NCBI RefSeq assembly: GCF_002245355.1
Contig: NZ_NOWF01000010.1
Location: forward strand, 1-64,000
From: Paludifilum halophilum
GTDB lineage: Bacteria > Bacillota > Bacilli > Thermoactinomycetales > DSM-45169
Reading direction: 5' to 3'
DNA: 64,000 nt
Shown here in pieces: positions 20,116 through 27,796 of this stretch. A model generated the notes under the pieces. The model was not told the DNA's origin, searched no databases, and saw only the letters and a list, made by a program, of their open reading frames with translations. Made by a program: the position numbers and the translations under genes. Position 1 is the first letter of the stretch. Each line of letters opens with the position of its first letter.

Positions 20116-21024
20116 ATGGTTGTTTATGCCGATATGGTCTTCCTTCTCAACCTTTGTATCGATTTCTTGCTTTTGTGGTTGACAACGGCGATTCGGCGCC
20201 AACGCACATCTTTTTGGCGTATTCTGTCAGCGGCTTTTTTAGGTGCTTGTTATGCAGTCTTTCACCTATGGCAACCGTTGATTCTCTCAACCTCTTTCTT
20301 CGGAAAACTTCTTTTTTCTCTTGTGATGGTCTGGGTAGCCATGGGTTTTCAAAGCCTTGTTGCCTTCCTCCGCAATCTGGGTGTCTTCTATCTCGTTTCC
20401 TTTGTGACTGGAGGAGGGATGTTTGCCTTACATTACTTTTTGTCGGGGGATGTGGATGCCGCAGGCGGGCTGTTTCTTTCCCGCGTATCCGGTTGGGGAT
20501 CGACCGTCTCCTGGGTGTTCGTCTTGCTCGCTTTTCCTCTGGTATGGGGGTATGCCCGCATCAGTTTTCGATCTTTACAGGAACGTCAAGCGGTCAACGA
20601 GTATCTGGCGGAGGTGGGGATCCAGTTGGGAGAGAAGCGGTTGGAATGCACCGGTTTGATTGATACCGGAAATCAGCTTCGGGATCCTTTGACCCGGATT
20701 CCAGTGATGATGGTGGAGCTGGAGGAGTTGATCCCTTATCTTCCCGAAGGGGTCGTGTCGATGGCGAAGACCCGGGACTGGACCGGAATGGACCCTTCAC
20801 TTCCGGAAGAATGGGCGACTCGGGTGCGGCTGGTTCCTTTTCGGGGAGCGGCCAGCCGGGGAGGGGTGATGCTCGCGCTGAAACCGGACCGGGTGGAGGT
20901 ATTTCAGGGCGGCTTGTGGCATGAAGCGGGTAACGTCCTGATCGGACTGGATACGGGGAAGTTGTCATCCGACGGGACCTACCAAGCGATTCTTCATCCC
21001 TCTTGTGTGTCCGCTGTCGGATAA
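20116..21024 (+). CDS. spoIIGA: Sporulation sigma-E factor processing peptidase SpoIIGA
   Basis: Membrane-embedded aspartic protease that cleaves the pro-sequence from pro-SigE in the mother cell after a signal from the forespore protein SpoIIR. The 302-residue product has about five N-terminal membrane spans and a soluble C-terminal domain with the catalytic Asp in GLIDTGNQLRDP. ATG at 20116 gives the family start M-V-V-Y-A-D; TTG at 20092 would add eight residues. It lies 32 bases upstream of sigE, as in Bacillus. Confidence 0.93.
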   Translation: MVVYADMVFLLNLCIDFLLLWLTTAIRRQRTSFWRILSAAFLGACYAVFHLWQPLILSTSFFGKLLFSLVMVWVAMGFQSLVAFLRNLGVFYLVSFVTGGGMFALHYFLSGDVDAAGGLFLSRVSGWGSTVSWVFVLLAFPLVWGYARISFRSLQERQAVNEYLAEVGIQLGEKRLECTGLIDTGNQLRDPLTRIPVMMVELEELIPYLPEGVVSMAKTRDWTGMDPSLPEEWATRVRLVPFRGAASRGGVMLALKPDRVEVFQGGLWHEAGNVLIGLDTGKLSSDGTYQAILHPSCVSAVG

Positions 21025-21056
21025 AGTGACCTGAATATGAACGAGGAGGTTTCATT

Positions 21057-21779
21057 ATGGTCGTCAAGTGGAAACTGGCGCTTCAATTGATCTGGTATCG
21101 TATCCTTATGCAGATCGGACTGAAAGGAGAAGAAATATATTACATAGGGGGAAGTGAAGCGCTTCCTCCTCCATTGACACGGGAGGAGGAGCAGCATCTT
21201 CTCAGCCGGCTGCCCAGCGGGGATGCAGCGGTACGGGCGATGCTGATCGAACGCAATCTGCGCTTGGTCGTTTATATCGCCCGCAAATTCGAGAATACCG
21301 GGATTAATATCGAAGATCTGGTTTCCATCGGGACGATCGGTTTAATCAAGGCGGTGAACACCTTCGATCCGACGAAAAAAATCAAGTTGGCCACCTATGC
21401 GTCCCGGTGCATTGAAAACGAGATCCTGATGTTTCTCCGGCGCAATAACAAGATCCGTTCCGAAGTCTCCTTCGATGAACCCCTGAATATGGACTGGGAC
21501 GGAAATGAACTGCTCCTCTCCGATGTGATGGGAACAGAAAACGATATCATTTACCGTAATATCGAGGAGCAGGTTGATCGTAAAATCCTGAGGGAGGCGC
21601 TGATGAAGCTTTCCGAGCGGGAGAGAAGGATTATGGAACTCCGTTTCGGCCTCAACGGCGGAGATGAGAAGACTCAAAAAGATGTCGCCGATCTGCTGGG
21701 CATTTCCCAATCCTACATTTCTCGCCTGGAAAAACGGATCGTTAAAAGGTTAAGGAAAGAGTTTAACAAAATGGTGTAA
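21057..21779 (+). CDS. sigE: RNA polymerase sigma factor SigE (pro-form)
   Basis: Early mother-cell sporulation sigma factor, made as an inactive precursor. The 240-residue product starts with a pro-sequence of about 27 residues, the membrane-associated segment removed by SpoIIGA. It then shows sigma-70 region 2 ([19 protein letters not shown]) and region 4 ([13 protein letters not shown], then [11 protein letters not shown]). GAGGAGG precedes the ATG. It is co-transcribed with spoIIGA and followed by a terminator. Confidence 0.96.
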   Translation: MVVKWKLALQLIWYRILMQIGLKGEEIYYIGGSEALPPPLTREEEQHLLSRLPSGDAAVRAMLIERNLRLVVYIARKFENTGINIEDLVSIGTIGLIKAVNTFDPTKKIKLATYASRCIENEILMFLRRNNKIRSEVSFDEPLNMDWDGNELLLSDVMGTENDIIYRNIEEQVDRKILREALMKLSERERRIMELRFGLNGGDEKTQKDVADLLGISQSYISRLEKRIVKRLRKEFNKMV

Positions 21780-21790
21780 GACCGATCCTT

Positions 21791-21813
21791 ACCGGCCGTG
21801 GGCCGGTTTTTTA
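21791..21813 (+). terminator. Terminator after sigE
   Basis: ACCGGCC / GGCCGGT with a three-base loop is followed by TTTTTT. It ends the spoIIGA-sigE transcript before sigG. Confidence 0.88.
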
Positions 21814-21866
21814 CCTTCAATCCTGTTGGAATCCACGAGTATCTTCCATGCCTTTTCGTCTGATGG

Positions 21867-21896
21867 ATTATAAATTTCCCTCCGAAGGAGATACTT
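21867..21896 (+). promoter_or_regulatory. Putative forespore (SigF/SigG) promoter of sigG
   Basis: ATTATA (21867-21872) resembles the SigF/SigG -35 element at five of six positions. After a 14-base spacer, GGAGATACTT (21887-21896) matches GGNNANAMTR at nine of ten positions. The expected start point would leave a leader of about 23 bases before the sigG ribosome site and ATG. Placement after the sigE terminator agrees with forespore-specific expression of sigG. Confidence 0.55.
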
Positions 21897-21925
21897 AACA
21901 GTAGCTTGTCGTAGGAGGGGAATCC

Positions 21926-22705
21926 ATGGCGCGAAACAAAGTGGAGATCTGCGGTGTCGATACATCGAAGCTCCCCGTTTTGAAAAACGAGGAGATGCGA
22001 ACCTTGTTTCGCTCACTGCAGACCGCGGGGGACCGCTCGGCCCGGGAAAAGCTTGTCAACGGAAACCTCCGCCTGGTGCTCAGCGTGATCCAACGGTTCA
22101 ACAATCGCGGGGAGAACGTGGACGATCTTTTTCAGGTCGGGTGTATCGGCTTAATGAAAGCGATCGATAACTTTGATCTGAGCCAGAACGTGAAGTTTTC
22201 CACCTACGCGGTTCCGATGATTATCGGAGAGATTCGCCGGTATCTTAGGGATAATAATCCGATCCGGGTATCAAGATCGTTACGGGATGTAGCTTACAAG
22301 GCACTTCAGGTAAGGGATACCCTGACCTACAGATACTCCCGGGAACCCACCATCCATGAGATCTCCGAAGCTCTCAACGTCTCCAAAGAGGAAGTCGTTT
22401 TCGCCTTGGATGCGATCCAGGATCCGGTTTCTCTCTTTGAGCCGATATATCAGGATGGAGGAGACCCCATCTACGTAATGGACCAGCTCTCCGATGATCA
22501 AAATAAGGATCTTCACTGGGTGGAGGAAATCGCTCTTCGGGAAGCGATGGGGAAACTGAATAACCGTGAGAAGCTGATTTTATCTATGCGCTTTTTTGAA
22601 GGAAAGACACAGATGGAAGTGGCTGATGAGATCGGTATCTCACAAGCGCAAGTTTCTCGCCTGGAAAAAGCGGCCATTCAACAGATGAATCAATTTATTC
22701 AATAA
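21926..22705 (+). CDS. sigG: Late forespore sigma factor SigG
   Basis: Sigma factor for late forespore genes such as SASPs and germinant receptors. The 259-residue product starts MARNKVEICGVDTSKLPVL, which is strongly SigG-specific, and has sigma region 2 (VDDLFQVGCIGLMKAIDNF), region 3, and region 4 ending in a helix-turn-helix (SQAQVSRLEKAA). TAGGAGGGG precedes the ATG. The neighbours sigE and ylmC match the Bacillus order. A forespore-type promoter is visible upstream. Confidence 0.96.
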   Translation: MARNKVEICGVDTSKLPVLKNEEMRTLFRSLQTAGDRSAREKLVNGNLRLVLSVIQRFNNRGENVDDLFQVGCIGLMKAIDNFDLSQNVKFSTYAVPMIIGEIRRYLRDNNPIRVSRSLRDVAYKALQVRDTLTYRYSREPTIHEISEALNVSKEEVVFALDAIQDPVSLFEPIYQDGGDPIYVMDQLSDDQNKDLHWVEEIALREAMGKLNNREKLILSMRFFEGKTQMEVADEIGISQAQVSRLEKAAIQQMNQFIQ

Positions 22706-22850
22706 ACACAGGGTCCGCGCGGTGGAGCCGACGGCATTCGTTCCCATGATCTTTTCCCGGTAACCGACGAGGTGAGGCGCCGGAACGATGAGAAAAGCTC
22801 CTCCCCCGGGCCTTTGCTGTTAAAAAAGGAAATAAATGATTCCGGGGGCG
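22706..22850 (+). other. Structured intergenic region between sigG and ylmC
   Basis: About 140 bases with several mutually exclusive pairings: CGTTCC (22739-22744) with GGAACG near 22784, CTTTTC with GAAAAG nearby, and CCCCCGG (22803-22809) with CCGGGGG (22842-22848), the last followed by a T-rich stretch. The outer hairpin can serve as the sigG terminator. The rest is unassigned; no known riboswitch core was recognised. Confidence 0.4.
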
Positions 22851-22933
22851 GTTTTTTCCTCGGCAAACCTCTTGGACATAATCAGAACTCGGCTCATATA
22901 CATGAAGTAAAAACCCATTGAGGGTGAAATGTC

Positions 22934-23239
22934 ATGATCAAAATCTCCGATTTACAATCCAAAGATGTGGTGAACATCAGCGACGGGCGAAAACTGGGGC
23001 AGATTCACGATTTGGAGGTGGATTTGCGACAGGGGCAGGTGAAGGCGCTGGTCGTACCGGGAGAGAGTCGTCTATTCGGATTGTGGTCCGGTGGAAAAGA
23101 GTGGGTGATTCCCTGGAGCCAGGTTCTTAAGATCGGTACGGATGTGATTCTGGTTCGGCTGGATCTTCATCGCGACCATTCCGAGGATTTTTGGGAATCG
23201 CGTCCCCTTTTGACCCACCATGCAGAAAGCGGGCGCTAG
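22934..23239 (+). CDS. ylmC: YlmC/YmxH family PRC-barrel sporulation protein
   Basis: Small 101-residue protein with a PRC-barrel fold: MIKISDLQSKDVVNI, then DGRKLGQIHDLEVD and an EWVIPWSQVLKIG strand. The family (YlmC/YmxH) is found in spore-formers and commonly lies next to sigG; its molecular role is not established. It is followed 61 bases later by pgeF. The A-T-rich stretch just upstream (22875-22915) may hold a promoter, but no convincing consensus was found. Confidence 0.85.
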   Translation: MIKISDLQSKDVVNISDGRKLGQIHDLEVDLRQGQVKALVVPGESRLFGLWSGGKEWVIPWSQVLKIGTDVILVRLDLHRDHSEDFWESRPLLTHHAESGR

Positions 23240-23300
23240 GCGAACAAACTCCTCTTGTCTCCCTTAGTGGGTGTGGTAAACTGTAGTGGGAGGGGAGGAA

Positions 23301-24125
23301 ATGGAACCGTTTCAGCATCGAGAAGATAGTGGCATCCCCTATTTCTCCCTCACCCTTTGGGAAAGGGAGTTTCCTCATTTAATAGCAGGGATGAGCGCTC
23401 GAGATAGAGAATCCATTCAACATCCGAATCAAAGCAATTATGCATGGACCAGGTCAGGCTCCGGAAACGGGGTCATCGCCAACCGTCGGCGTTTGGTCGA
23501 GACTTTGGGTGTTCCCCTTTCTTCATGGACCTGCGGGAACCAAGTTCACGGTACAGTGATCAGGGAAGTGGACGCGGATGCCCGCGGTCGGGGCCATCAA
23601 TCCCGGGATACCGCGTTTCCGGAGACGGACGGCTTGCTGACCCGGGAGGAGGATGTTTTACTTACCTCCTTTTATGCGGATTGCGTACCTCTGTTTTTCT
23701 ACAGTCCCGATATGGACATGATAGGTGTAGCCCATGCGGGTTGGCGGGGAACCGTTGGAGGAATCGGTCCGAAGATGGTGCGGGAGTTTGTGCGCCGCGG
23801 GGCTGACCGAAAACGAATTCGTGCGGTGATCGCCCCCTCGATTGGAGCTTGCTGCTACGAAGTGGATGCCAAAGTGGCCGATCCCCTTTGCAACATTTTA
23901 CCCGAAGCGGATCGGACCGTGTTGAAATCCGTTGCCGAAGGTCGATGGAAGCTGGATTTAAAAGAGGCTAACCGGCGTTTGTTGCGAGGGGAAGGATTGC
24001 TGGAGGAACACCTTTCGGTGACTCACTGGTGCACCAGCTGTCATCCGGATTTGTTCCACTCCCACCGTCGGGATCAAGGGAGAACAGGACGCATGGTCGC
24101 CTTTATCGGGAAGCGGAAAGGGTGA
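23301..24125 (+). CDS. pgeF: Peptidoglycan editing factor PgeF / YlmD (multicopper polyphenol oxidase-like)
   Basis: Laccase-domain protein of the YfiH/YlmD family, implicated in peptidoglycan precursor editing and, in homologues, purine nucleoside phosphorylase-like activity. The 274-residue product has the metal-site motifs QVHG near the middle, ADCVPLFF, AHAGWRGT and the late histidine/cysteine region HWCTSCHPDLFHSHR. ATG at 23301 follows a G-rich ribosome site; GTG at 23286 is possible. It lies between ylmC and ylmE, the usual ylm order. Confidence 0.88.
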   Translation: MEPFQHREDSGIPYFSLTLWEREFPHLIAGMSARDRESIQHPNQSNYAWTRSGSGNGVIANRRRLVETLGVPLSSWTCGNQVHGTVIREVDADARGRGHQSRDTAFPETDGLLTREEDVLLTSFYADCVPLFFYSPDMDMIGVAHAGWRGTVGGIGPKMVREFVRRGADRKRIRAVIAPSIGACCYEVDAKVADPLCNILPEADRTVLKSVAEGRWKLDLKEANRRLLRGEGLLEEHLSVTHWCTSCHPDLFHSHRRDQGRTGRMVAFIGKRKG

Positions 24126-24130
24126 TCGAT

Positions 24131-24820
24131 ATGGACGCGATAACAAAACGGTGGGAAGAGATTCAAAGAAAGATTTCCGAAGCCTGCCGCCGCAGCGGAA
24201 GGGATTCCTCCGAGGTGAATGTAGTCGCCGTGACCAAGTACGTGAATCGGGAAACGACTCGCCGGGCCCTGGACATCGGCTTGCATCACATCGGCGAGAG
24301 CCGGGTGCAGGAGGCGGTTCCGAAGTGGGAAGAGTTGGGAGATCGTGGCGAGTGGCATTTCATCGGACACTTGCAGCGGAATAAGGTGAAGGCGGTAGTG
24401 GGTCGTTTTACATACCTTCATTCCCTGGATCGTCTTTCCCTGGCAAAGGAACTGAACCGCCGCTGTGAACAGGATGGGCGACCGATGGGCTGTTTCCTCC
24501 AGGTCAATGTATCCGGAGAAGATTCGAAACACGGCCTGAAACCGGATGAGTTGTTGGACTTCGCCCGGGAAGTGGCGCAAATGCCCTATATCCGCTTGGA
24601 GGGGTTGATGACGATGGCTCCTTATGCGGAGAATCCGGAAGAGGTCCGTCCGGTGTTTCGCCGTTTGAAATCCCTTCAGTCGGAATTGAGGGAGATGGGT
24701 GACCCTCGGTTGAAGGTTCCTCATCTGTCGATGGGAATGTCCAATGATTACGAGGTTGCTGTAGAAGAAGGGGCTACTTACCTGCGGTTGGGGTCGGCGC
24801 TGGTGGGTCGCGACTTCTGA
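24131..24820 (+). CDS. ylmE: PLP homeostasis protein YlmE (YggS/PROSC family)
   Basis: Single-domain fold type III pyridoxal-phosphate-binding protein that buffers PLP and affects amino-acid pools; it has no known catalytic activity. The 229-residue product has the PLP-lysine block VNVVAVTKYV near residue 36, then HFIGHLQRNK, EGLMTMAP and the C-terminal SMGMSNDYEVAVEEG and LRLGSALVG blocks. The ATG at 24131 begins five bases after pgeF, and sepF follows. Confidence 0.93.
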   Translation: MDAITKRWEEIQRKISEACRRSGRDSSEVNVVAVTKYVNRETTRRALDIGLHHIGESRVQEAVPKWEELGDRGEWHFIGHLQRNKVKAVVGRFTYLHSLDRLSLAKELNRRCEQDGRPMGCFLQVNVSGEDSKHGLKPDELLDFAREVAQMPYIRLEGLMTMAPYAENPEEVRPVFRRLKSLQSELREMGDPRLKVPHLSMGMSNDYEVAVEEGATYLRLGSALVGRDF

Positions 24821-24846
24821 TCAGGCGGTGAAGGAGGCGGTATCCT

Positions 24847-25263
24847 TTGGGTTTTATGGATCGAATGATGGGTTTTCTCGGGTTCAATGAGGAGGATGAT
24901 TGGTACCGGGATGACCCGGAATCGGAAGCGGATACTTCCGCGAATCGCGGAAGAAAAAACGTACTTTCCCTGCACACTCAGAAAAATGTGCGTGTGGTAC
25001 TCGTTGAACCGAGGTCCTATGACGAGGCTCAAGATGTCGCCGATCATTTGAAAAATCACCGTCCCGCCGTCGTCAACCTCCAGCGCATATCCAGAGACCA
25101 GGCCATGCGAATCGTCGATTTCCTGAGTGGGACGGTTTATGCCATCGGAGGAAGCATCAATAAATTGGGAACCCACATCTTCATCTGCACCCCTGCCAAC
25201 ATCGATATCCAGGGATCAATTACTGAAATGATATCCGACGAAGCGAATGATATTTTGAGGTGA
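24847..25263 (+). CDS. sepF: Cell division protein SepF
   Basis: FtsZ-binding protein that forms rings and membrane-anchored arcs shaping the septum. The 138-residue product has an N-terminal amphipathic membrane-targeting helix ([13 protein letters not shown]), a short acidic linker, and the conserved SepF core ([38 protein letters not shown]). TTG at 24847 is preferred because AAGGAGG lies about ten bases upstream; ATG at 24856 is the alternative. Confidence 0.92.
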   Translation: MGFMDRMMGFLGFNEEDDWYRDDPESEADTSANRGRKNVLSLHTQKNVRVVLVEPRSYDEAQDVADHLKNHRPAVVNLQRISRDQAMRIVDFLSGTVYAIGGSINKLGTHIFICTPANIDIQGSITEMISDEANDILR

Positions 25264-25267
25264 CCGA

Positions 25268-25537
25268 ATGAGTATCTTTGGAATTGTAAGCACCCTATTT
25301 ACCATTTACCGGTTTCTGATCTTCGGCTATATCCTCCTGTCCTGGTTTCCCGGAGGCAGGGACTCTCCGATTGCCGCTTTTCTGGCACGGCTGGTGGAGC
25401 CCTATCTGTCTATCTTCCGCAGCTTCATCCCGCCCTTAGGCATGATCGACATCTCACCGATCGTCGCTTTACTCGCTCTCTGGCTGATTGAAAACGGGGT
25501 TTTCTTCATTCTGCAGCTGATTCTGGGGGCGTTGTAG
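25268..25537 (+). CDS. ylmG: YggT family membrane protein YlmG
   Basis: The 89-residue protein has two hydrophobic segments and the YggT-family centre (SWFPGGRDSP, then RLVEPYLSIFRSFIPPLGMIDISPIVALL). The family occurs in bacteria and chloroplasts and has been linked to membrane organisation and division, but its precise function is unknown. It starts four bases after sepF and ends overlapping the ylmH start by one base. Confidence 0.88.
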   Translation: MSIFGIVSTLFTIYRFLIFGYILLSWFPGGRDSPIAAFLARLVEPYLSIFRSFIPPLGMIDISPIVALLALWLIENGVFFILQLILGAL

Positions 25538-26313
25538 TGGCTCGGAAAGAGGATTTGTTCCATCATTTTCGCCCTGAAGAGCGGATGTTGGTGGAGCGTG
25601 TGCTAGACTGGGCGGACCGGGCAGAACGGGATTACCGGCCTGTTTTTACCCCCTTTCTCAATCCCCGGGAACAAAAGATCACGGAAGTTCTTGTGCGACG
25701 AGCCCCCGAATTGAGCGTCTCCTTTGACGGGGGCTTTTCCGGTGCCGAGCGGTGTCGGGGACGGATTGAACCGCCTTTCTTTCAACCGGAAGGGGAAGGA
25801 TACGGTTTGGCCTTTCTGGAGGTGAAGGCTCATACATCCCTCTCCCATCCGGATGTGCTGGGGTCTCTTCTCGGTCTGGGAGTCAAGCGGGAGAAGATCG
25901 GTGACATCCTTTCTGTTAAAACCGGTTGTCAACTCGTTATCACCGAAGAGATGGCCGATTTTGTCCGAACTCAACTGGTCCGAGTAGGCAAGGTTTCAGT
26001 CCGGGTGGAGGAAATCAGCAAAAACGAAATCCTCGCTTCGAATCCGCCTGTGAAATCGGTGACGGTTTCTGTGGCTTCCCTCCGGGTGGACGCGGTGGCC
26101 TCCGACGTTTTTCGGTTGTCCAGAACGAAAGCGACCTCCCTCATTCGGCAAGGGAAATGTCACATCAATTGGAAAGTGACGGAAAATCCGGCGGAACAGG
26201 TCGCCCGGGGAGATGTTATTTCTCTTCGGGGATACGGGCGAGCTCGTGTAGGAGAAATGCTGGGCACGTCGAAAAAAGGGCGTTTTCTATTGAATATGAT
26301 GCGGTATATATGA
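25537..26313 (+). CDS. ylmH: S4-domain RNA-binding protein YlmH
   Basis: The 258-residue product has an N-terminal YlmH-type domain and a C-terminal S4 RNA-binding domain (from about residue 186, with LSRTKATSLIRQGKCHINW). In B. subtilis, YlmH binds the 50S subunit and is reported to overlap functionally with RqcP in ribosome-associated quality control. Notably, rqcH lies 20 kb downstream. GTG at 25537 overlaps the ylmG stop by one base. Confidence 0.9.
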   Translation: MARKEDLFHHFRPEERMLVERVLDWADRAERDYRPVFTPFLNPREQKITEVLVRRAPELSVSFDGGFSGAERCRGRIEPPFFQPEGEGYGLAFLEVKAHTSLSHPDVLGSLLGLGVKREKIGDILSVKTGCQLVITEEMADFVRTQLVRVGKVSVRVEEISKNEILASNPPVKSVTVSVASLRVDAVASDVFRLSRTKATSLIRQGKCHINWKVTENPAEQVARGDVISLRGYGRARVGEMLGTSKKGRFLLNMMRYI

Positions 26314-26443
26314 AACTATCCGAGGTTTTATCGGATTCGAGAGCCGGTTTCTCAATTGGACAAGTAGTCCTAGCCTTTCGGGAGGAATTTTGCTACCATT
26401 GTAGAATAGAAAGTGGCGAAGCCAATTCTGAGGAGGTGTCAAT

Positions 26444-27316
26444 ATGCCGCTTAGTCCTTTGGATATACACAACAAAGAATTTAAACGATCGTTTCGCGGC
26501 TATGATGTAGATGAAGTAAACGACTTCCTCGATCAGATCATCAAAGATTTTGAGTTTCTCATTCGTGAGAAACAACAGCTGGAACAACAGGTTGAGGAAT
26601 TGCAGCAGGAGTTGGAACAAGCGATGGAGGAGGACATGTCAGCGGTTACCCAGCCGCCGTCACAACCGCCGCAACCGCCGCAAGCACCGCAAGCACCACA
26701 GGCGCCGCAGCCCCCGCAGCCTCCTACTCCTGCTTCGGCACCTCCGCAGCCTCATTATCAGGCTCCGGAACCGCCGTCTTCGGCACAACCGTCGCCCTCC
26801 AGCCTCTCATCGATGGAGCAGAGCATCCACAAATCGATTCGAGTGGCTCAGGAAGTGGCGGAAGAGGTGCGCTTGAACGCGAAAAAAGAAGCGGAACTGA
26901 TCGTTCAGGAGGCCGAAAAGAACGCGGACCGGATTATCAACGAAGCTCTGCAGAAAGCTCGGGCGATCCACAGCGAACTTCTGGATCTGAAACAAAAAGC
27001 GACGGTTTACCGGGCTCGTTTCCGCACGCTGGTCCAATCCCACCTCGATGTTTTAGAAAGCTCCGATTGGGAGTCTCTGGAGGATCTGGAGGAAGGGTTG
27101 GAAGAAGCCGGCCAGCAGTTGGATCAATATGCGGAACATACTCCCAGCGGCTTGGAACAGCAGCAGGAGGATTATCATAACCAGACCGGACATGTTCACG
27201 ATGAGTACGGAGGGCCGATGGAGGGAGTCGATCATTCCTATATGGAGGAAGAAGACGAACCGCGGCGCGAACTTCGCAGAACGTCCCGCAAGATGAAGCG
27301 AAAAGCGATGTTTTAA
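26444..27316 (+). CDS. divIVA: Septum/pole protein DivIVA with Pro/Gln-rich linker
   Basis: Coiled-coil protein that senses negative membrane curvature at septa and poles and recruits division and chromosome-anchoring proteins. The 290-residue product has the conserved N-terminal membrane-binding domain (DIHNKEFKRSFRGYDVDEVNDFL). A coiled coil follows, then a low-complexity Pro/Gln/Ala region (about residues 65-125), a second coiled coil and an acidic tail. It is much longer than B. subtilis DivIVA (164 residues) because of the linker and tail. TGAGGAGGTG precedes the ATG. Confidence 0.92.
   Translation: MPLSPLDIHNKEFKRSFRGYDVDEVNDFLDQIIKDFEFLIREKQQLEQQVEELQQELEQAMEEDMSAVTQPPSQPPQPPQAPQAPQAPQPPQPPTPASAPPQPHYQAPEPPSSAQPSPSSLSSMEQSIHKSIRVAQEVAEEVRLNAKKEAELIVQEAEKNADRIINEALQKARAIHSELLDLKQKATVYRARFRTLVQSHLDVLESSDWESLEDLEEGLEEAGQQLDQYAEHTPSGLEQQQEDYHNQTGHVHDEYGGPMEGVDHSYMEEEDEPRRELRRTSRKMKRKAMF
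26648..26745 (+). repeat. Low-complexity CCG/CAA-rich repeat inside divIVA
   Basis: Imperfect reiterations of CCGCAA/GCACCG-type units encode a run of Pro, Gln and Ala. Such a tract may vary in length between strains. Confidence 0.7.
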
Positions 27317-27355
27317 CCCCCCGGTATGGGGTGAGCCTCATTCAGCCGCACAGGA

Positions 27356-27384
27356 TTGACTTTTATTTCTACGGCAGGTATAAT
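27356..27384 (+). promoter_or_regulatory. Sigma-A promoter of the ileS T-box transcript
   Basis: TTGACT (27356-27361) and TATAAT (27379-27384) are separated by exactly 17 bases. They lie about 410 bases before the ileS ATG and ahead of the T-box leader. Confidence 0.85.
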
Positions 27385-27419
27385 ATAAAAAATTTCGTCA
27401 ACCTTTTATAACAAGAATG

Positions 27420-27775
27420 AGCGGGCAAGGTTGAATCAAAAAAGGGATCGGGTCGGCGCGTCCACCCGCGTTAAAACAGAGACCCTGTGTTGGCTGGCAC
27501 GGGGTCTCTCCATAGCCGGCGAAGAACGGGAGAGTAGACAGATGTTGGAACGGTTCAGCGAATTAGGGAAGGTGGAAGCCTAATCCGTTTACTCTGTTGA
27601 AGATCACCCGGGAGCCTGTCCCCTGAAATGATCATGAAAAGTAGGGCGGACCGTGTGATTCGCGATAAGAATCATGGAGAGAGCCAACCAACCTTTACTG
27701 AGGTTGGATCCGGGCTTATCAGGGTGGTACCGCGGGAAACTTCTCGTCCCTATCAGGGATTGAGGAGTTTTTTTA
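27420..27775 (+). ncRNA. T-box riboswitch (isoleucine-specific) upstream of ileS
   Basis: The leader senses uncharged tRNA-Ile and antiterminates ileS transcription. The signature AGGGTGGTACCGCG is at 27721-27734, and an AGAGTAGA motif near 27531 marks the 5' arm of stem I. A candidate specifier codon ATC (Ile) lies at 27603-27605 within GAAGATCACC. The terminator pairs AACTTCTCGTCCCT (27738-27751) with AGGGATTGAGGAGTT (27755-27769), followed by T residues. An extra 8-base perfect hairpin (27478-27485 / 27502-27509) precedes stem I and is not part of the usual T-box core. Confidence 0.93.
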
Positions 27776-27796
27776 TTGGAAGGAGTGAAACCGTAC

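Noticed and set aside
22706-22850. GAGGTGAGGC motif considered as an M-box magnesium riboswitch
   Set aside because: Only the first few bases resemble the M-box; the remaining conserved core is missing and the downstream gene is not a Mg transporter.
26314-26443. TAGAAT at 26402-26407 as a divIVA promoter
   Set aside because: No acceptable -35 element lies 16-18 bases upstream.
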